Positions 51,619-62,230 of a stretch of 64,000 nucleotides of DNA are shown one piece after another. Under the pieces are notes generated by a model. The model saw nothing but the letters and a program-made list of their open reading frames with translations, was not told where the DNA came from and made no database searches. Every line of letters begins with the position of its first letter. The first letter of the stretch is position 1. This DNA is from Polyodon spathula (lineage: Eukaryota > Chordata > Actinopteri > Acipenseriformes > Polyodontidae). Both the position numbers and the translations under genes were made by a program. The stretch lies in the NCBI RefSeq assembly GCF_017654505.1, contig NC_054538.1:63716678-63780677 (forward strand), read 5' to 3'.

Positions 51619-54600
51619 ATGGATCCAGCTACAGTGTTGGCAATGTTTAGGGAGCAGGAGGAGAAGCGAGAGGAGAGAGAGACAAGGCACCAGGAACAGC
51701 TCGCCCAGTTCTTTGGACAGCTGGTGGAAAAACTATCAATATCAACATCAGAGAGAGCGGTTGCCCGGATGTTTGCAGCTCAGCCTAATCTTCAGAAGAT
51801 GACCTCGGAAGATGATCCCGAGGCTTTCTTGATTACTTTTGAGAGAGTGGCAGAGGCTGCAGAGTGGCCTAGGGAACACTGGGCCATGAAATTGGCACCC
51901 TGCCTGACAGGGGAAGCTCAGGCAGCGTATCGAGCCCTGACGGCCACGAATGCAGGGGACTATGTTAAAGTAAAAGAAGCCATTCTCTCACGCCTCGGGA
52001 TCACGGAGGAAACATACCGGCGCCGTTTTCGGGAATACCAGCTGTCCAAGGGGATGCGGCCCCGGGTTGCGGGACAATATCTTTTAGATCAGTGCACCCG
52101 GTGGCTGCGGCCAGAAGAACATACACCCCAAGAACTGGTGCAGAAAATAGTTATAGAACAGTTTGCGTCTATACTACCGCCAGGGAATCGAGAGTGGATT
52201 AAGAGGAATCGACCTACCACTCTCGAGGATGCCATCCTCCTGGCGGAGGCCTACGAAGACGCGAACGAAGGCGCCGGGTCAGACCCCACTCCTGCCCTTA
52301 AACTAACTCGGACCAACCAACCAATGAAGCCCAGAGGGGGTAACCAGACCTTCAGACCATGGAGGTCGAGGTTAGCCCCATCCTGGGCGAGAGAGAATCC
52401 CCCTAACCTGCCGGTCGCGGACTCGCAGGACAGATTAACTCCGTTGATGCCTCCTAACCAAGTGTGCTACCAATGTAATGAGCCTGGACACATTGCCAGG
52501 AATTGTCCAGTAATAAAGGTGGACCTGGCGACAAGATCCTGGTCAGCAGTAACAGGTAGGAACACTGGGGAATGTCGGGAGGGCCCTTATCAGTTAAGAG
52601 TACAGGTCGGGGGAAAGAGTACTTACGCATTTGCGGACTCTGGGTGTGCACAAACATTGATTCGGCAAGCTCTCTTGGATGGGGTAGCCTGGGAGCCACA
52701 GGGTAAAGTGGCTATCTCCTGTATTCATGGAGAAACTCGGGTTTATCCCACCACTAAAGTTAGACTTATTGTAGGTGATTATTCAGCTTACGTTAAAGTG
52801 GCTGTAGCGCAATGTTTACCATACCCTGTTCTCCTGGGAAGAGACTGGCCGTTTTTTGATCGTATTTTAGGTCGGGAAATGGTCTTAGTTTCTACCAGGG
52901 GACAATTAAAGCAACAGGAGAAAACAATTGGCGAGATTTTTCCGTTGCAATCCGATCTGTTTAACCCTAAAATCCGCCCAAGAAAAACAAAAAGAGAGCG
53001 TCGGGTGGAAAAATATGAGGGAACTCTGAGACGACAAGGGGAGGGGTCTGACACAAAAGTAAACCAATCGCTTAAACGGCAAGGAAAGGGAGTAGGTATT
53101 CAGTGTAACCGGGGCTGCGAGGTTACTGAGGTGGAAGGTCATGTAATAAAAGACACTCCTCTCTGTGTACCTAACCATTGGGACCGAGATATTGACTTGG
53201 GATATGAACAACAAAATGATCCCACGTTACAGTATGCTTGGAAACAGGTTAGATATATCGAGGGGAAGGATATGCAGGAAGGACAACCGGTGGTATTTCC
53301 GCATTTTTCTGTATCTGGGCACTTATTATATAGAATAACCCGGGCTCCCGGGACGGGACAGCTCGTAAAACAGTTATTGGTTCCTAGGCCTTTTCAGTCA
53401 GAAGTCATGAGATTGGCGCATGACATTCCATTTTCAGGTCATTTGGGAACTGAAAAGACTCAGGAACGAATTCTGGCCCGGTTTTTTTGGCCTGGGGTTT
53501 ATGGTCTTGTGCGGAAGTATGTATCGGAGTGTCCTGAATGTCAATTAGCTGCCCCTAAGTCAGTTCGCCCCGCACCTCTGGTTCCACTTCCAATTATTGG
53601 GGTACCGTTTGAAAGGATTGGTGTAGATTTAGTAGGCCCTCTGGAGGGAACAGAGTCAGGATATCGGTATATTTTAGTAGTAGTGGACTACGCAACGAGA
53701 TATCCAGAAGCTGTTCCCTTACGCTCTATGAATGCAATAGCTGTAGCGAATGAATTGGTAAAAATATTCTCTAGGGTGGGAATCCCGAAAGAAATTCTCA
53801 CTGATCAGGGCACTAATTTTATGTCAGACTGTATTCAGCAACTATATAAATTATTGAAAATCCGTTCAATTAGAACCTCAGTTTTTCATCCTCAAACGGA
53901 TGGGCTTGTTGAACGATTTAATCAGACTTTGAAAAATATGTTGCGCCGCTTTGTAGATCAAGAAAAACGCAATTGGGCTAAACTGCTTCCCTACTTGCTC
54001 TTTGCAGTTCGCGAGGTACCACAATCCTCAACGGGGTTTTCCCCGTTTGAGCTCTTGTACGGTCGGCAGCCGCGGGGTATCTTGGATCTCATAAGAGAAG
54101 GCTGGGAAGAACAGTCAAAGGAGTCTAAAAATGTAGTAAAATACGTGTTGCAGTTACGCGATCGCTTAGAATTAGTCGGTCGATTGGCACATGACAATCT
54201 CAAAGCGGCACAGCAGAAGCAGCAACAAAGCTACAATAAAAATGCAAGAATTCGGAACTTTCGACCTGGAGATAAAGTGTTGTTATTGTTGCCCTCATCG
54301 GAATCTAAGTTGTTTGCTAAATGGCAGGGTCCCTTTCAGGTTATTCGAGCAATTGGTAAAGTCAATTATGAGATCCGACAGCCTGGGCGTCGGAAAGAAA
54401 GTCAAATTTATCATGTTAATCTCCTGAAACCGTGGAAAGAACGGGAAGTCCATTTTATATCTCCTGTACAGGAGGGAGAGGATTTTGGACCCTCAATTGA
54501 GTCAGAGTCAGCAATTGAGGTCCCGATGGGGGAACAATTAACTCCTGATCAGCGTGAAGAGGTAAGCAATCTAATTAAAATGTTCAGTGATGTGTTTTCT

Positions 54601-56034
54601 AACGTGCCTGGAAGAACGCATTTGATCGAACATGCTATTATCACTCCGCCAGGTCTAAGAGTTAGACAGAGACCGTATCGCATTCCAGAGAGTCGGAGAG
54701 ATTCTGTTCGAAGGGAGGTGGAGTGTATGTTGAAACTTGGGGTAATTGAACCTTCCCGAAGTGAGTGGTGTAGCCCAATAGTACCAATAGACAAGCCAGA
54801 TGGGTCACTACGATTATGTATCGATTTTAGGAGGGTGAATGCTATCTCCAAGTTTGATGCATATCCCATGCCTCGAGTAGATGAACTCTTAGACAAACTG
54901 GGGCAAGCTCGGTTTATTTCAACTCTGGATCTGACGAAAGGATATTGGCAAATTCCATTAACGAAAGCCTCTCGTGAGAAAACGGCATTTTCAACCCCAG
55001 AGGGTCTTTTTCAATTTTGTACTATGCCGTTCGGACTTCATGGAGCGCCTGCTACTTTTCAGAGACTAATGGACAAGGTTTTACAACCTCATCGAGAGTA
55101 TGCAGCTGCGTATATCGATGATGTAGTCATTTATAGTTCTTCCTGGAGAGAACATTTGACTAGATTAGAAGCCGTCTTACAGTCTCTGAGGAGGGCGGGG
55201 CTCACAGCGAACATGGCAAAGTGCGCTATTGGAAAAGAAGAAACTAAATATTTAGGTTTCATAATGGGTAAGGGTAGAGTGAAACCGTTGGTTTCAAAAG
55301 TCCAGGCTTTGTTGGATTCACCGGTACCTACCACGAAAACCCAGGTGAGATCACTGTTAGGGTTGGCTGGTTATTACCGCCGCTTTATTCCACACTTTTC
55401 CACTATAGCCGCCCCTCTCACTGATCTCACTAAAAAGAACGCTCCAAATAAAATTAAGTGGAGTGCAGAGTGTCAGACAGCCTTTGAATCTATTAAAACT
55501 AATTTGAGTCAGGCCCCAGCATTAATAAGCCCGGATTTCAGCCGAGAGTTCGTCCTGCAGACAGATGCATCGCAGACTGGTCTGGGGGCGGTTCTGTCCC
55601 AGGAGAGAGATGGTATAGAACACCCGATACTATACATCAGTCGGAAGTTACTGCCCAGAGAACAGAGGTATTCGGTAGTGGAGAAAGAATGCCTGGCAGT
55701 GAAATGGGCAGTGGAATCTTTAAAATACTATCTTCTGGGACGACCCTTTGTACTCATCACAGATCACGCTTCTTTAAAGTGGTTAGACACGATGAAGGAT
55801 TCAAACGCTAGGATTACGCGGTGGTACCTGGCGCTCCAACCCTTCGCCTTTCAAATAAGGTATCGTGCGGGTAAGTTACATCAAAATGCTGATTTTTTTT
55901 CCTGGGAGGGAGGGAAAAGGGAAGGGTTAGAGGTTTCCGAGTGTTCCTTCGGCTCCACTCTGAGGGGTGGGATATGTGAAGAGTCAAAGGGATTTCGGTC
56001 TGTGATTCAGCCTCCCGACATTAGATGGCATTAA
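51619..56034 (+). CDS. gag-pol: Single-ORF Gag-Pol polyprotein of the Gmr1-like element (INT before RT)
   Basis: 1471 codons without a stop or shift. Order seen: N-terminal Glu/Arg-rich coiled segment (about 10-40); Gag capsid with a SCAN-like part at about 133-213 (WLRPEEHT, VIEQFASILP); CCHC knuckle at 283-296 (CYQCNEPGHIARNC); aspartic protease DSG at 340-342; integrase zinc-binding HHCC near 600-640; integrase catalytic D670, D729, E765 (35 residues between the last two); a GPY/F-like end near 900-940 (QGPFQVI, YHVNLLKPW); reverse transcriptase with YIDD at 1165-1168; RNase H with D1316 and D1382. All core catalytic residues I could check are present. I chose the ATG at 51619 as the first Met after the primer site. 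The ORF runs 60 nt into the 3' LTR. Gag and Pol share one frame, so the Gag:Pol ratio must be set by processing or an unseen mechanism. Confidence 0.92.
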   Translation: MDPATVLAMFREQEEKREERETRHQEQLAQFFGQLVEKLSISTSERAVARMFAAQPNLQKMTSEDDPEAFLITFERVAEAAEWPREHWAMKLAPCLTGEAQAAYRALTATNAGDYVKVKEAILSRLGITEETYRRRFREYQLSKGMRPRVAGQYLLDQCTRWLRPEEHTPQELVQKIVIEQFASILPPGNREWIKRNRPTTLEDAILLAEAYEDANEGAGSDPTPALKLTRTNQPMKPRGGNQTFRPWRSRLAPSWARENPPNLPVADSQDRLTPLMPPNQVCYQCNEPGHIARNCPVIKVDLATRSWSAVTGRNTGECREGPYQLRVQVGGKSTYAFADSGCAQTLIRQALLDGVAWEPQGKVAISCIHGETRVYPTTKVRLIVGDYSAYVKVAVAQCLPYPVLLGRDWPFFDRILGREMVLVSTRGQLKQQEKTIGEIFPLQSDLFNPKIRPRKTKRERRVEKYEGTLRRQGEGSDTKVNQSLKRQGKGVGIQCNRGCEVTEVEGHVIKDTPLCVPNHWDRDIDLGYEQQNDPTLQYAWKQVRYIEGKDMQEGQPVVFPHFSVSGHLLYRITRAPGTGQLVKQLLVPRPFQSEVMRLAHDIPFSGHLGTEKTQERILARFFWPGVYGLVRKYVSECPECQLAAPKSVRPAPLVPLPIIGVPFERIGVDLVGPLEGTESGYRYILVVVDYATRYPEAVPLRSMNAIAVANELVKIFSRVGIPKEILTDQGTNFMSDCIQQLYKLLKIRSIRTSVFHPQTDGLVERFNQTLKNMLRRFVDQEKRNWAKLLPYLLFAVREVPQSSTGFSPFELLYGRQPRGILDLIREGWEEQSKESKNVVKYVLQLRDRLELVGRLAHDNLKAAQQKQQQSYNKNARIRNFRPGDKVLLLLPSSESKLFAKWQGPFQVIRAIGKVNYEIRQPGRRKESQIYHVNLLKPWKEREVHFISPVQEGEDFGPSIESESAIEVPMGEQLTPDQREEVSNLIKMFSDVFSNVPGRTHLIEHAIITPPGLRVRQRPYRIPESRRDSVRREVECMLKLGVIEPSRSEWCSPIVPIDKPDGSLRLCIDFRRVNAISKFDAYPMPRVDELLDKLGQARFISTLDLTKGYWQIPLTKASREKTAFSTPEGLFQFCTMPFGLHGAPATFQRLMDKVLQPHREYAAAYIDDVVIYSSSWREHLTRLEAVLQSLRRAGLTANMAKCAIGKEETKYLGFIMGKGRVKPLVSKVQALLDSPVPTTKTQVRSLLGLAGYYRRFIPHFSTIAAPLTDLTKKNAPNKIKWSAECQTAFESIKTNLSQAPALISPDFSREFVLQTDASQTGLGAVLSQERDGIEHPILYISRKLLPREQRYSVVEKECLAVKWAVESLKYYLLGRPFVLITDHASLKWLDTMKDSNARITRWYLALQPFAFQIRYRAGKLHQNADFFSWEGGKREGLEVSECSFGSTLRGGICEESKGFRSVIQPPDIRWH
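55962..55972 (+). other. Polypurine tract of the Gmr1-like element
   Basis: GAGGGGTGGGA lies just before the 3' LTR start (TGTGAAGAG at 55975), the expected place for the plus-strand primer. It is embedded in the end of the Gag-Pol ORF. Confidence 0.75.
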
Positions 56035-56568
56035 ACCAACTAGGGACTTCCCTTACCAAGATCTCGTGACCATGGCAAAAGTCATCTTTTTGAGGGGCGG
56101 CACCTTGGTGAGGGGCGGAAGTACGAGTATGTAAATTCCAGCCACTGGAGTCAAGTGAAGGATAAGGACACTTGTCAGTTGGGGATTGGTGTTCCACTGA
56201 CTACAGAGGCGGGACATTACATATTAAAGGGAACGTACTACTGTGTTCGGGGTTGGTCCGAAAGTAAAATAGGAGGAGTAACGGGTGGAGGGAGAGACTG
56301 GTTTGGTGCAGCGGGATTTTTTAAAAAAAAAACACTAACATTTCTTTTGTCTTTTTCTGTTTATGTATGGTTTACCACGAAGACGATAAAAGACGAGTTA
56401 TCACGATCTGTTTTGGATTTCACCCCTGCACTCCTTCCCTCACACCATTTTGTTTTCTTTTGTTATTTAATTATTTTGTTGTGTATAGATAATAAAAATA
56501 AATTATTTTATTTCTGTACACATAAATTACTGTCTGGACATTCCATTGAATACACTCTCGCCTCACAC
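55975..56568 (+). repeat. 3' LTR of the Gmr1-like element
   Basis: 594 bp, nearly identical to 51003-51600. It ends CCTCACAC and is followed by the GGAG target duplication. Most of the 12 differences from the 5' copy are single transitions, and the internal poly-A tract is shorter. Confidence 0.92.
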
Positions 56569-57125
56569 GGAGATTAAAAGGGAAACGAATAATTAAAACA
56601 ACTTTGGCCCCCTTGAATTAAGGCGGTTATAGCAGTTTTAAAATGATATTTGGTACCATACTAGGTTAGAGAAAGTGTGCAATTTGCATGTCTTACTTTC
56701 AGGTAGTCTGGTATACTTTCACCTTCTTGCTGTCTCAGCTGACAGAGAAGGCAGCTTTGAAGTGAGGGAAAGATTTTACCTTAAGGTGAAAGAGTTAGAA
56801 TGTTGAAGTGTAACCAGTTACCAGAAAGTAAGGCTTGCAAACATGCGGGTAGATTTTAAATGGATTGCAAATGGACTTGGCTGATAATGAAGTGTAATCC
56901 CCTGTTATGTTAAGGTTACAATCAGATTTTTAATCAGTTGCAGTGACATTGCAAATACTTGGGGCAGGTGTTGCTTTTGATAACACTTTTAGGAAAGTCC
57001 GCTGTCACATCTGGTTTTATGTTGTATGGAATACTTATTTATAAAAGTGAGAAACAATCCCCGGAATAGTGACAAAGTCACCCTACTAACAACACATTTG
57101 GGACAGTATAAACCCATGGGGATAT

Positions 57126-57272
<147 letters not shown>

Positions 57273-57688
57273 AATTCCGTACGATTTATTTTGCACAAGT
57301 TGAAACACTGGGCTGGCTATGTCCAAAAGGTAAATCACAACATTCCTCTAGACAGGTTTGGTAGCCACACCTTTGCCGGCACCTTGAGCTCAGTCTTCAT
57401 TCAATTTTTTTTTATTTTTTATAATACTACAGTACTCCCAGCAAAACCAAGTATACACATACTCCTGAGCTAAGGCCCTTTTGCTACAGGTGAACTGCTA
57501 CTAAAAGGCTTTCTGCTCATTCAGCACTATTGCTATGATACATGACAATAATTTAACTTATACCCGTGTCAGCTGTTTGAAAACACCCCCATGCTTTTTG
57601 GAATAAGTGCTGGATGCAATGCACTAGAAGCTGCTCTAGGAATACACTGTGTAAGTGGAAGCCATTGCTTTTACACAAGTGGTCATGT

Positions 57689-57845
57689 TGTGTTACCCTT
57701 TGAATAGAAGAGATCACGTTCAGTTGCTTTGCTTAAAGTGGTTGATAATTACTATTGTTATTTATTTCTTAGCAGAAACAAATATTAACTTACAACCACT
57801 TTAAGCAAAGCAACTGAATGTGATCTCTTCTATTCAAATAACACA
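57689..57845. repeat. Long inverted repeat, about 50-bp arms
   Basis: Left arm 57689-57744 and right arm 57793-57845 pair almost fully (TTGAATAGAAGAGATCAC against its complement; AGTTGCTTTGCTTAAAGTGG likewise), with a 48-nt loop. A 3-nt bulge lies near 57696-57698. There are no ORFs. It is a foldback/MITE-like element or a structured transcript. Confidence 0.75.
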
Positions 57846-59929
57846 TTCCATAAGTATCATCTGTTGTGGACTTCTATTTGCTATGAAGGTGTCTAATGTG
57901 CAGTTTTGTGTTTTATTGCAAACATGTATTTTCATTTTTCCTCTTTCTGTTGAAACAGACGTTTAGACTGAAATTCAGGGAGGGATTATTGAATGATTTC
58001 TATATTGAATAATTGTTCTCTTATCAGATCACTTCCTTGTATGCTATATAAACCTCGGATAAACTCAGCTGGGCGTTGCCCTCACAATCTCAGTTGTAAG
58101 CCTACCTTCCACCTTATTGCAGGCAGTCCCCTTGATGGGTGGACTACCATACCCGTGCAAGCAGTCATGATCCAGACATTTAATTCATTACATTTTTTGT
58201 TGCAAGTGGGTGATTCACGTGGTTGTCATTTCCTCCTATATTAAATGTTCTGGGAAGTCTGAGCACACTGAATAGCAATTTTGCAAACTCATAGTGACTA
58301 GGGTTAGCATTATGTAAAAGTTTGGGGTAAAATTTAGATTTAAAGTTAGGATTAGGTTTATGTGTGGAAGCATGGATGCTGGAGTGTTTGGTCCCTGGAC
58401 AAATCGTCAATGTGTGTTCAATTTATTTAGCTATTTTCAATTTATTTAGCTATATTCAAGAGAGAGCTTGGGCATTGTAAAATTAAAAACAACGTGTCAT
58501 TATCATCAGTATAAACTCAATTTAACTTGCTCATCCACGCAGCATTTTATTATAAAGACATATTTCAAGTCATATGCGATTTCAACCCCTCTCTCCCTTA
58601 ACAGTGATGTGACAATTGTCCCTTTCTGGTACAACAAACACTCTGCTGCTCGGTGGTCAGCAACGTGGCTCACAGTGTGAGTCAGCTTTGTCTCCTTAGT
58701 GGTCAGAACAGAGTGCTCTGACGTTACACTGTGCTGTAAGCTTGCTCTGTTGAAAGCTGCACCGACAGACACCGCCTCTACAAGTGCCTGAATCAACTCC
58801 AGCCCCAGTGGGACCCAATTGCTGGCTATGGTGCCTGGAGTCAGTCTGGGATTAATAAAGGTCAAATGAGATCGACTGTAAACGCTCCTGACTAATTCTA
58901 ATGGAAAGTAATCTATGCAATGTCTGGTACATCAATGGGGAGGGTGGTAAAAACCAGAAACTATTATACAGACAAATATGTACACAGGGATATTAAGACA
59001 TTAAGTGAGCAAGGGGTCTGTAAATAAACCCCCATCCCAGTACCTTCTCACTTATTCATCTGTCCCAATATAGTATATGATACAAAATAAAATCTTGGAG
59101 CTAAATAGTTTTGTCTTAAATGGAATGTACTGTTGGAGGCTGTGCAGTGATTCTGTCTCCAGCGGTTTGGAACCAAACCCTTATTGGGGGCCCTGCAGAT
59201 CATTTTACTTCATTTGTATTTTTAGCAGTGGATGTAAGCCATATCAGAAGAATGTTGGGTGTGGTGCATGACAAAGTTTAATATTCATATGTTTGGACTG
59301 AATGTGTATTCCATTCCATAGCTGGCTTTTTTGATTTGTAATTGTGTTTATGACGTTGTGATGCTGCACAATGTTAAGTTCAAAAGGGCAACACGTGTTT
59401 TGTTGCTGATGTTCTGAGATTCAGAGTACATCACCTGTAGGAACAAGGAGAACATCACAACTCACAATTCATTTGTAATACATTTATATAAAACTGGAGG
59501 CACAGACCCTTATTCCAGTCCTATTCCAAAGCCTTTTTTCAATACAGGCACAGCATATCTGATAAAATGTAGTTGTATTAAAGTGCAGAATTTACTGTGC
59601 TGACATCATTACATTCCTAGTGGTGTGTGGCTCATTGTCTAAAGCAGGAGTGTCACACTCCAGTCCTCCAGCTTTGACCAGGGACAAGTGATGGCCATCG
59701 CTGGCATTTCCAACACTATTCTAATTTATCAAAGGCATACTTATTTTAAAAAGGGTAAAAGTATTTTGAAATGTAGTAAAATTATTGCGTAAATAACAAC
59801 CAGGCATGCATTTCTACAGTATTGCGTCATTGGTGTTACATACAGATTGCACAGTGAACTTTGACCCAGTTTACCGTAATGCTTCATTGTTATTCAAAAA
59901 GATGTAAAACAGTCACACACTCACTGGTT

Positions 59930-60256
59930 GGAATGGAAAAGGGAGTTTCATTGTCGGTACCTTGTTGAAAGGACGGTGCAAAGAGAGTTAAAAGCCGGGC
60001 CACCATTGGTTACTTGAACCGTCAGTAAAACTGCGTACGGGTTAGGTTGATTGAATTTTAATATTTCCCTGCAGTGTGGGTCGGAGCTGAAGGAAACTTC
60101 TCTGTCTGTAGTTGGTGGCGTACTTGTTTAATTTAACTGCTGAACGCCACGAAGATTTAACTAAACACGTACAGTACTTTACAAATAAGGGGATTTATTT
60201 TTTTTTAAAAAAGGAACATCTTTACAAAGCGCGTGTAGGGAGTTATTTTAAGAATA
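59930..60256 (+). promoter_or_regulatory. RTN4: Putative RTN4 promoter and 5' UTR
   Basis: The 300 bp before the ATG is less AT-rich than its surroundings. It includes an inverted CCAAT box (ACCATTGGTT near 60002) and no clear TATA box. The transcription start cannot be fixed by eye. Confidence 0.3.
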
Positions 60257-60716
60257 ATGGAAGATCTGAATCAGGTAAGCTCTACAACACCCACTGCTGA
60301 GGATTTCAGCAAACTTATTCAAAAACAATATATGGAAGATCACTCAGACCTGATGGAGAATAACGAGGCAGAGCCGAGAGTGTGTGTGGAGGATATTTTA
60401 GACTTAGCCGGCGGTGCAGCAGATGCTCTCCTTCGGCATCAGTCTGCCTCTCCGCCTCGCCCGGCAGACCCAGTTAACCAAGCCGTGCCCAATATTTCGT
60501 TTTCTCAACCTGAGCCCTTTGCTATGCCGGAGTGGACACCGACTGAAACGGAACAGCACCAGGGTGAAAAGAAGCAGACAAAGGCGCCGGTTCCAGACAC
60601 ATTGGAGAAAACTACTGCTATCGCGGAGGAGAAAAAGCCGAAAGCCACAAAGCCTGATAGTCCGTCCAAGCTGTCCCCTTCACCAGTATCCTCGACTTCA
60701 TCGTCGGGATTTTCAA
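60257..60716 (+). CDS. RTN4: Reticulon first coding exon, probably RTN4
   Basis: The ATG at 60257 opens a 153-codon exon that ends at a strong GTGAGT donor (60717) in phase 1. Reading on past the donor gives only a few unlike residues and a stop. The protein begins MEDL, as RTN4 does, and then is acidic and low in complexity: an acidic stretch around residues 27-50 (VEDILDLAGGAADALL), a Pro-rich part, a Lys/Glu-rich part and a Ser/Pro-rich end (SPSKLSPSPVSSTSSSGF). This matches the disordered isoform-specific N terminus of reticulons. The conserved membrane-inserting RHD exons must lie beyond the window. Reticulons shape ER tubules; RTN4 (Nogo) also acts in neurite-growth inhibition in mammals. 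Assignment to RTN4 rests on the MEDL start, exon structure and position near RPS27A and MTIF2. N-terminal sequence alone is weak evidence because it diverges fast. Confidence 0.65.
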
Positions 60717-62103
60717 GTGAGTGCTGCTTCTTTAAAAAACAAATCTAATGAAGAGCCAGTAAAACAAGCATATTGCAATCATAACTGTTACTGTAAAAAG
60801 AGGAAGTTTATGAAAACAACGTTTGAGCAAAATTATTATGCGTCAAAGTTCTGAACTTAAGCGTGGGTTTAATTAATTATTATTCAAACTCGGCTTAACC
60901 AAAATTCTGTGGGTCGCTTTATCAGTATGTAGTGTGATATACATTTTACTGTTATTTGTAGACCTCAAACATCTCCAGATATGACGCATAACAATTTAAT
61001 GATCTTGCCACCTGTTTACCCAGAGATAAGTGGAGAGTGATTAAAAGATGAAAACTTAAGTTTTTTTTAATTGTATTTGTAATAAGAGTAGGTGTAGTCA
61101 AGTGTATAAACCTTCCACAGTACCTGATCGTTTTATATATTAAAAAATAAAAAAATAAAAAAATCACCAGTCAGCCATTTCTCTTTTGTGATGGAGTTGC
61201 ACTGGCCTCATAGGGGGTGAGCAAAATGTATACTCTTAGCGTCAGTACAATAACGTCCTTTTCGTCGATTAATTGAACCAATACGCAGAATATGTGCAAT
61301 CAAGTCGTTGTATACATATACAGTAAATTTAATATTTTAAACACCCTTAAAATATTCAAATGTGTTTTTTTTTTAAATTCTGTTACACTTTATAGGCCCG
61401 CACACGCTGCTTCGTTGGCATTATTGTTTTCCATTCGTTTCGTTTCCGCAAATGGTTTAAATTTCAGTTTTAAAACGATGTCAGTCTATACGCATGATTA
61501 CATTTGCGAATTGAACAAATCGGTGCAGAAGTAGTCGAGATTAAAATTGGACTATTTTGGATTAGATTTTAATCCAATTTCAATGGGATATCACTATTGG
61601 TAGAAAGAAAACGCGTTATAGGTTAGTTTTCAGAAGAAGAAAGCCCGTGATATGCCACCTTTTTAATTTTGCTATTGCTTTAGGCGGACAGTGACAGTGC
61701 ATACTTTTCTGCTCCATCACATCAACCGGCGGGAGGGGCGGGGCGACTTGTGAACTACACCAGGAAGGCCGTGGAAGAGCAACCTTGTTAACGTTTGGGT
61801 GCGGCTTCCGCTTTTTAAACCGTTTTAAGTGCCTGACGTAGCTGCCCAATTTTTAGACGTGAGTGCGTGGAACGGAATTGGCCCTGAAAACTGATATGTG
61901 AGTGGGGTTGTTTCTTGCATATGGAAACAAGTACTACAAAAAAAGTGAAGCTGTACACTTTCAGAACCTTTCTGAGAGTATTTTATTAAGCAGTGCTCAT
62001 CATTCAGTTAAGATATGGCTGGAATTTATTATGTTCAGTCACTCCAATATCCAGTGTTATTACACTTTGAAACGTGATCTGGGAATTCTGTACTAGAGTA
62101 TTA

Positions 62104-62230
62104 TTGAGCTGGTGTAGTCTAGTGACTATTCCCGAACAGCCTGCAGAAAGAGACCACATGTTTGAATCTCCACCTGGTCATTCTGTGTTGGCCTATATCT
62201 TGTAAGGACCATGATATTACTTAAACTCAG
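62104..62230 (+). repeat. tRNA-derived SINE head
   Basis: TGGTGTAGTCTAGTG at 62110-62124 fits an RNA polymerase III A box and GTTTGAATC at 62160-62168 fits a B box, with tRNA-like spacing of about 36 nt. No cloverleaf good enough for a real tRNA gene was seen. It lies in the first RTN4 intron. Confidence 0.5.

Larger units (their letters stand above)
51003..56568 (+). mobile_element. Complete Gmr1-like Ty3/Gypsy LTR retrotransposon
   Basis: A 5.57-kb element with two direct LTRs (51003-51600 and 55975-56568), a 4-bp GGAG target duplication (50999-51002 and 56569-56572), a primer-binding site right after the 5' LTR, a purine tract before the 3' LTR and one long Gag-Pol ORF. LTR ends carry the TGTGA/TCACA inverted repeat. 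The pol order is protease, integrase, reverse transcriptase, RNase H. Integrase ahead of RT is unlike typical Gypsy elements and like Ty1/copia; it is the diagnostic trait of the Gmr1-like group. I count 12 substitutions between the LTRs over about 590 bp (about 2 percent), so the insertion is fairly recent. There is no envelope ORF. Confidence 0.93.

Noticed and set aside
51003..56568. Endogenous retrovirus with env
   Set aside because: There is no third ORF between RNase H and the 3' LTR, so it is an LTR retrotransposon without an envelope gene.
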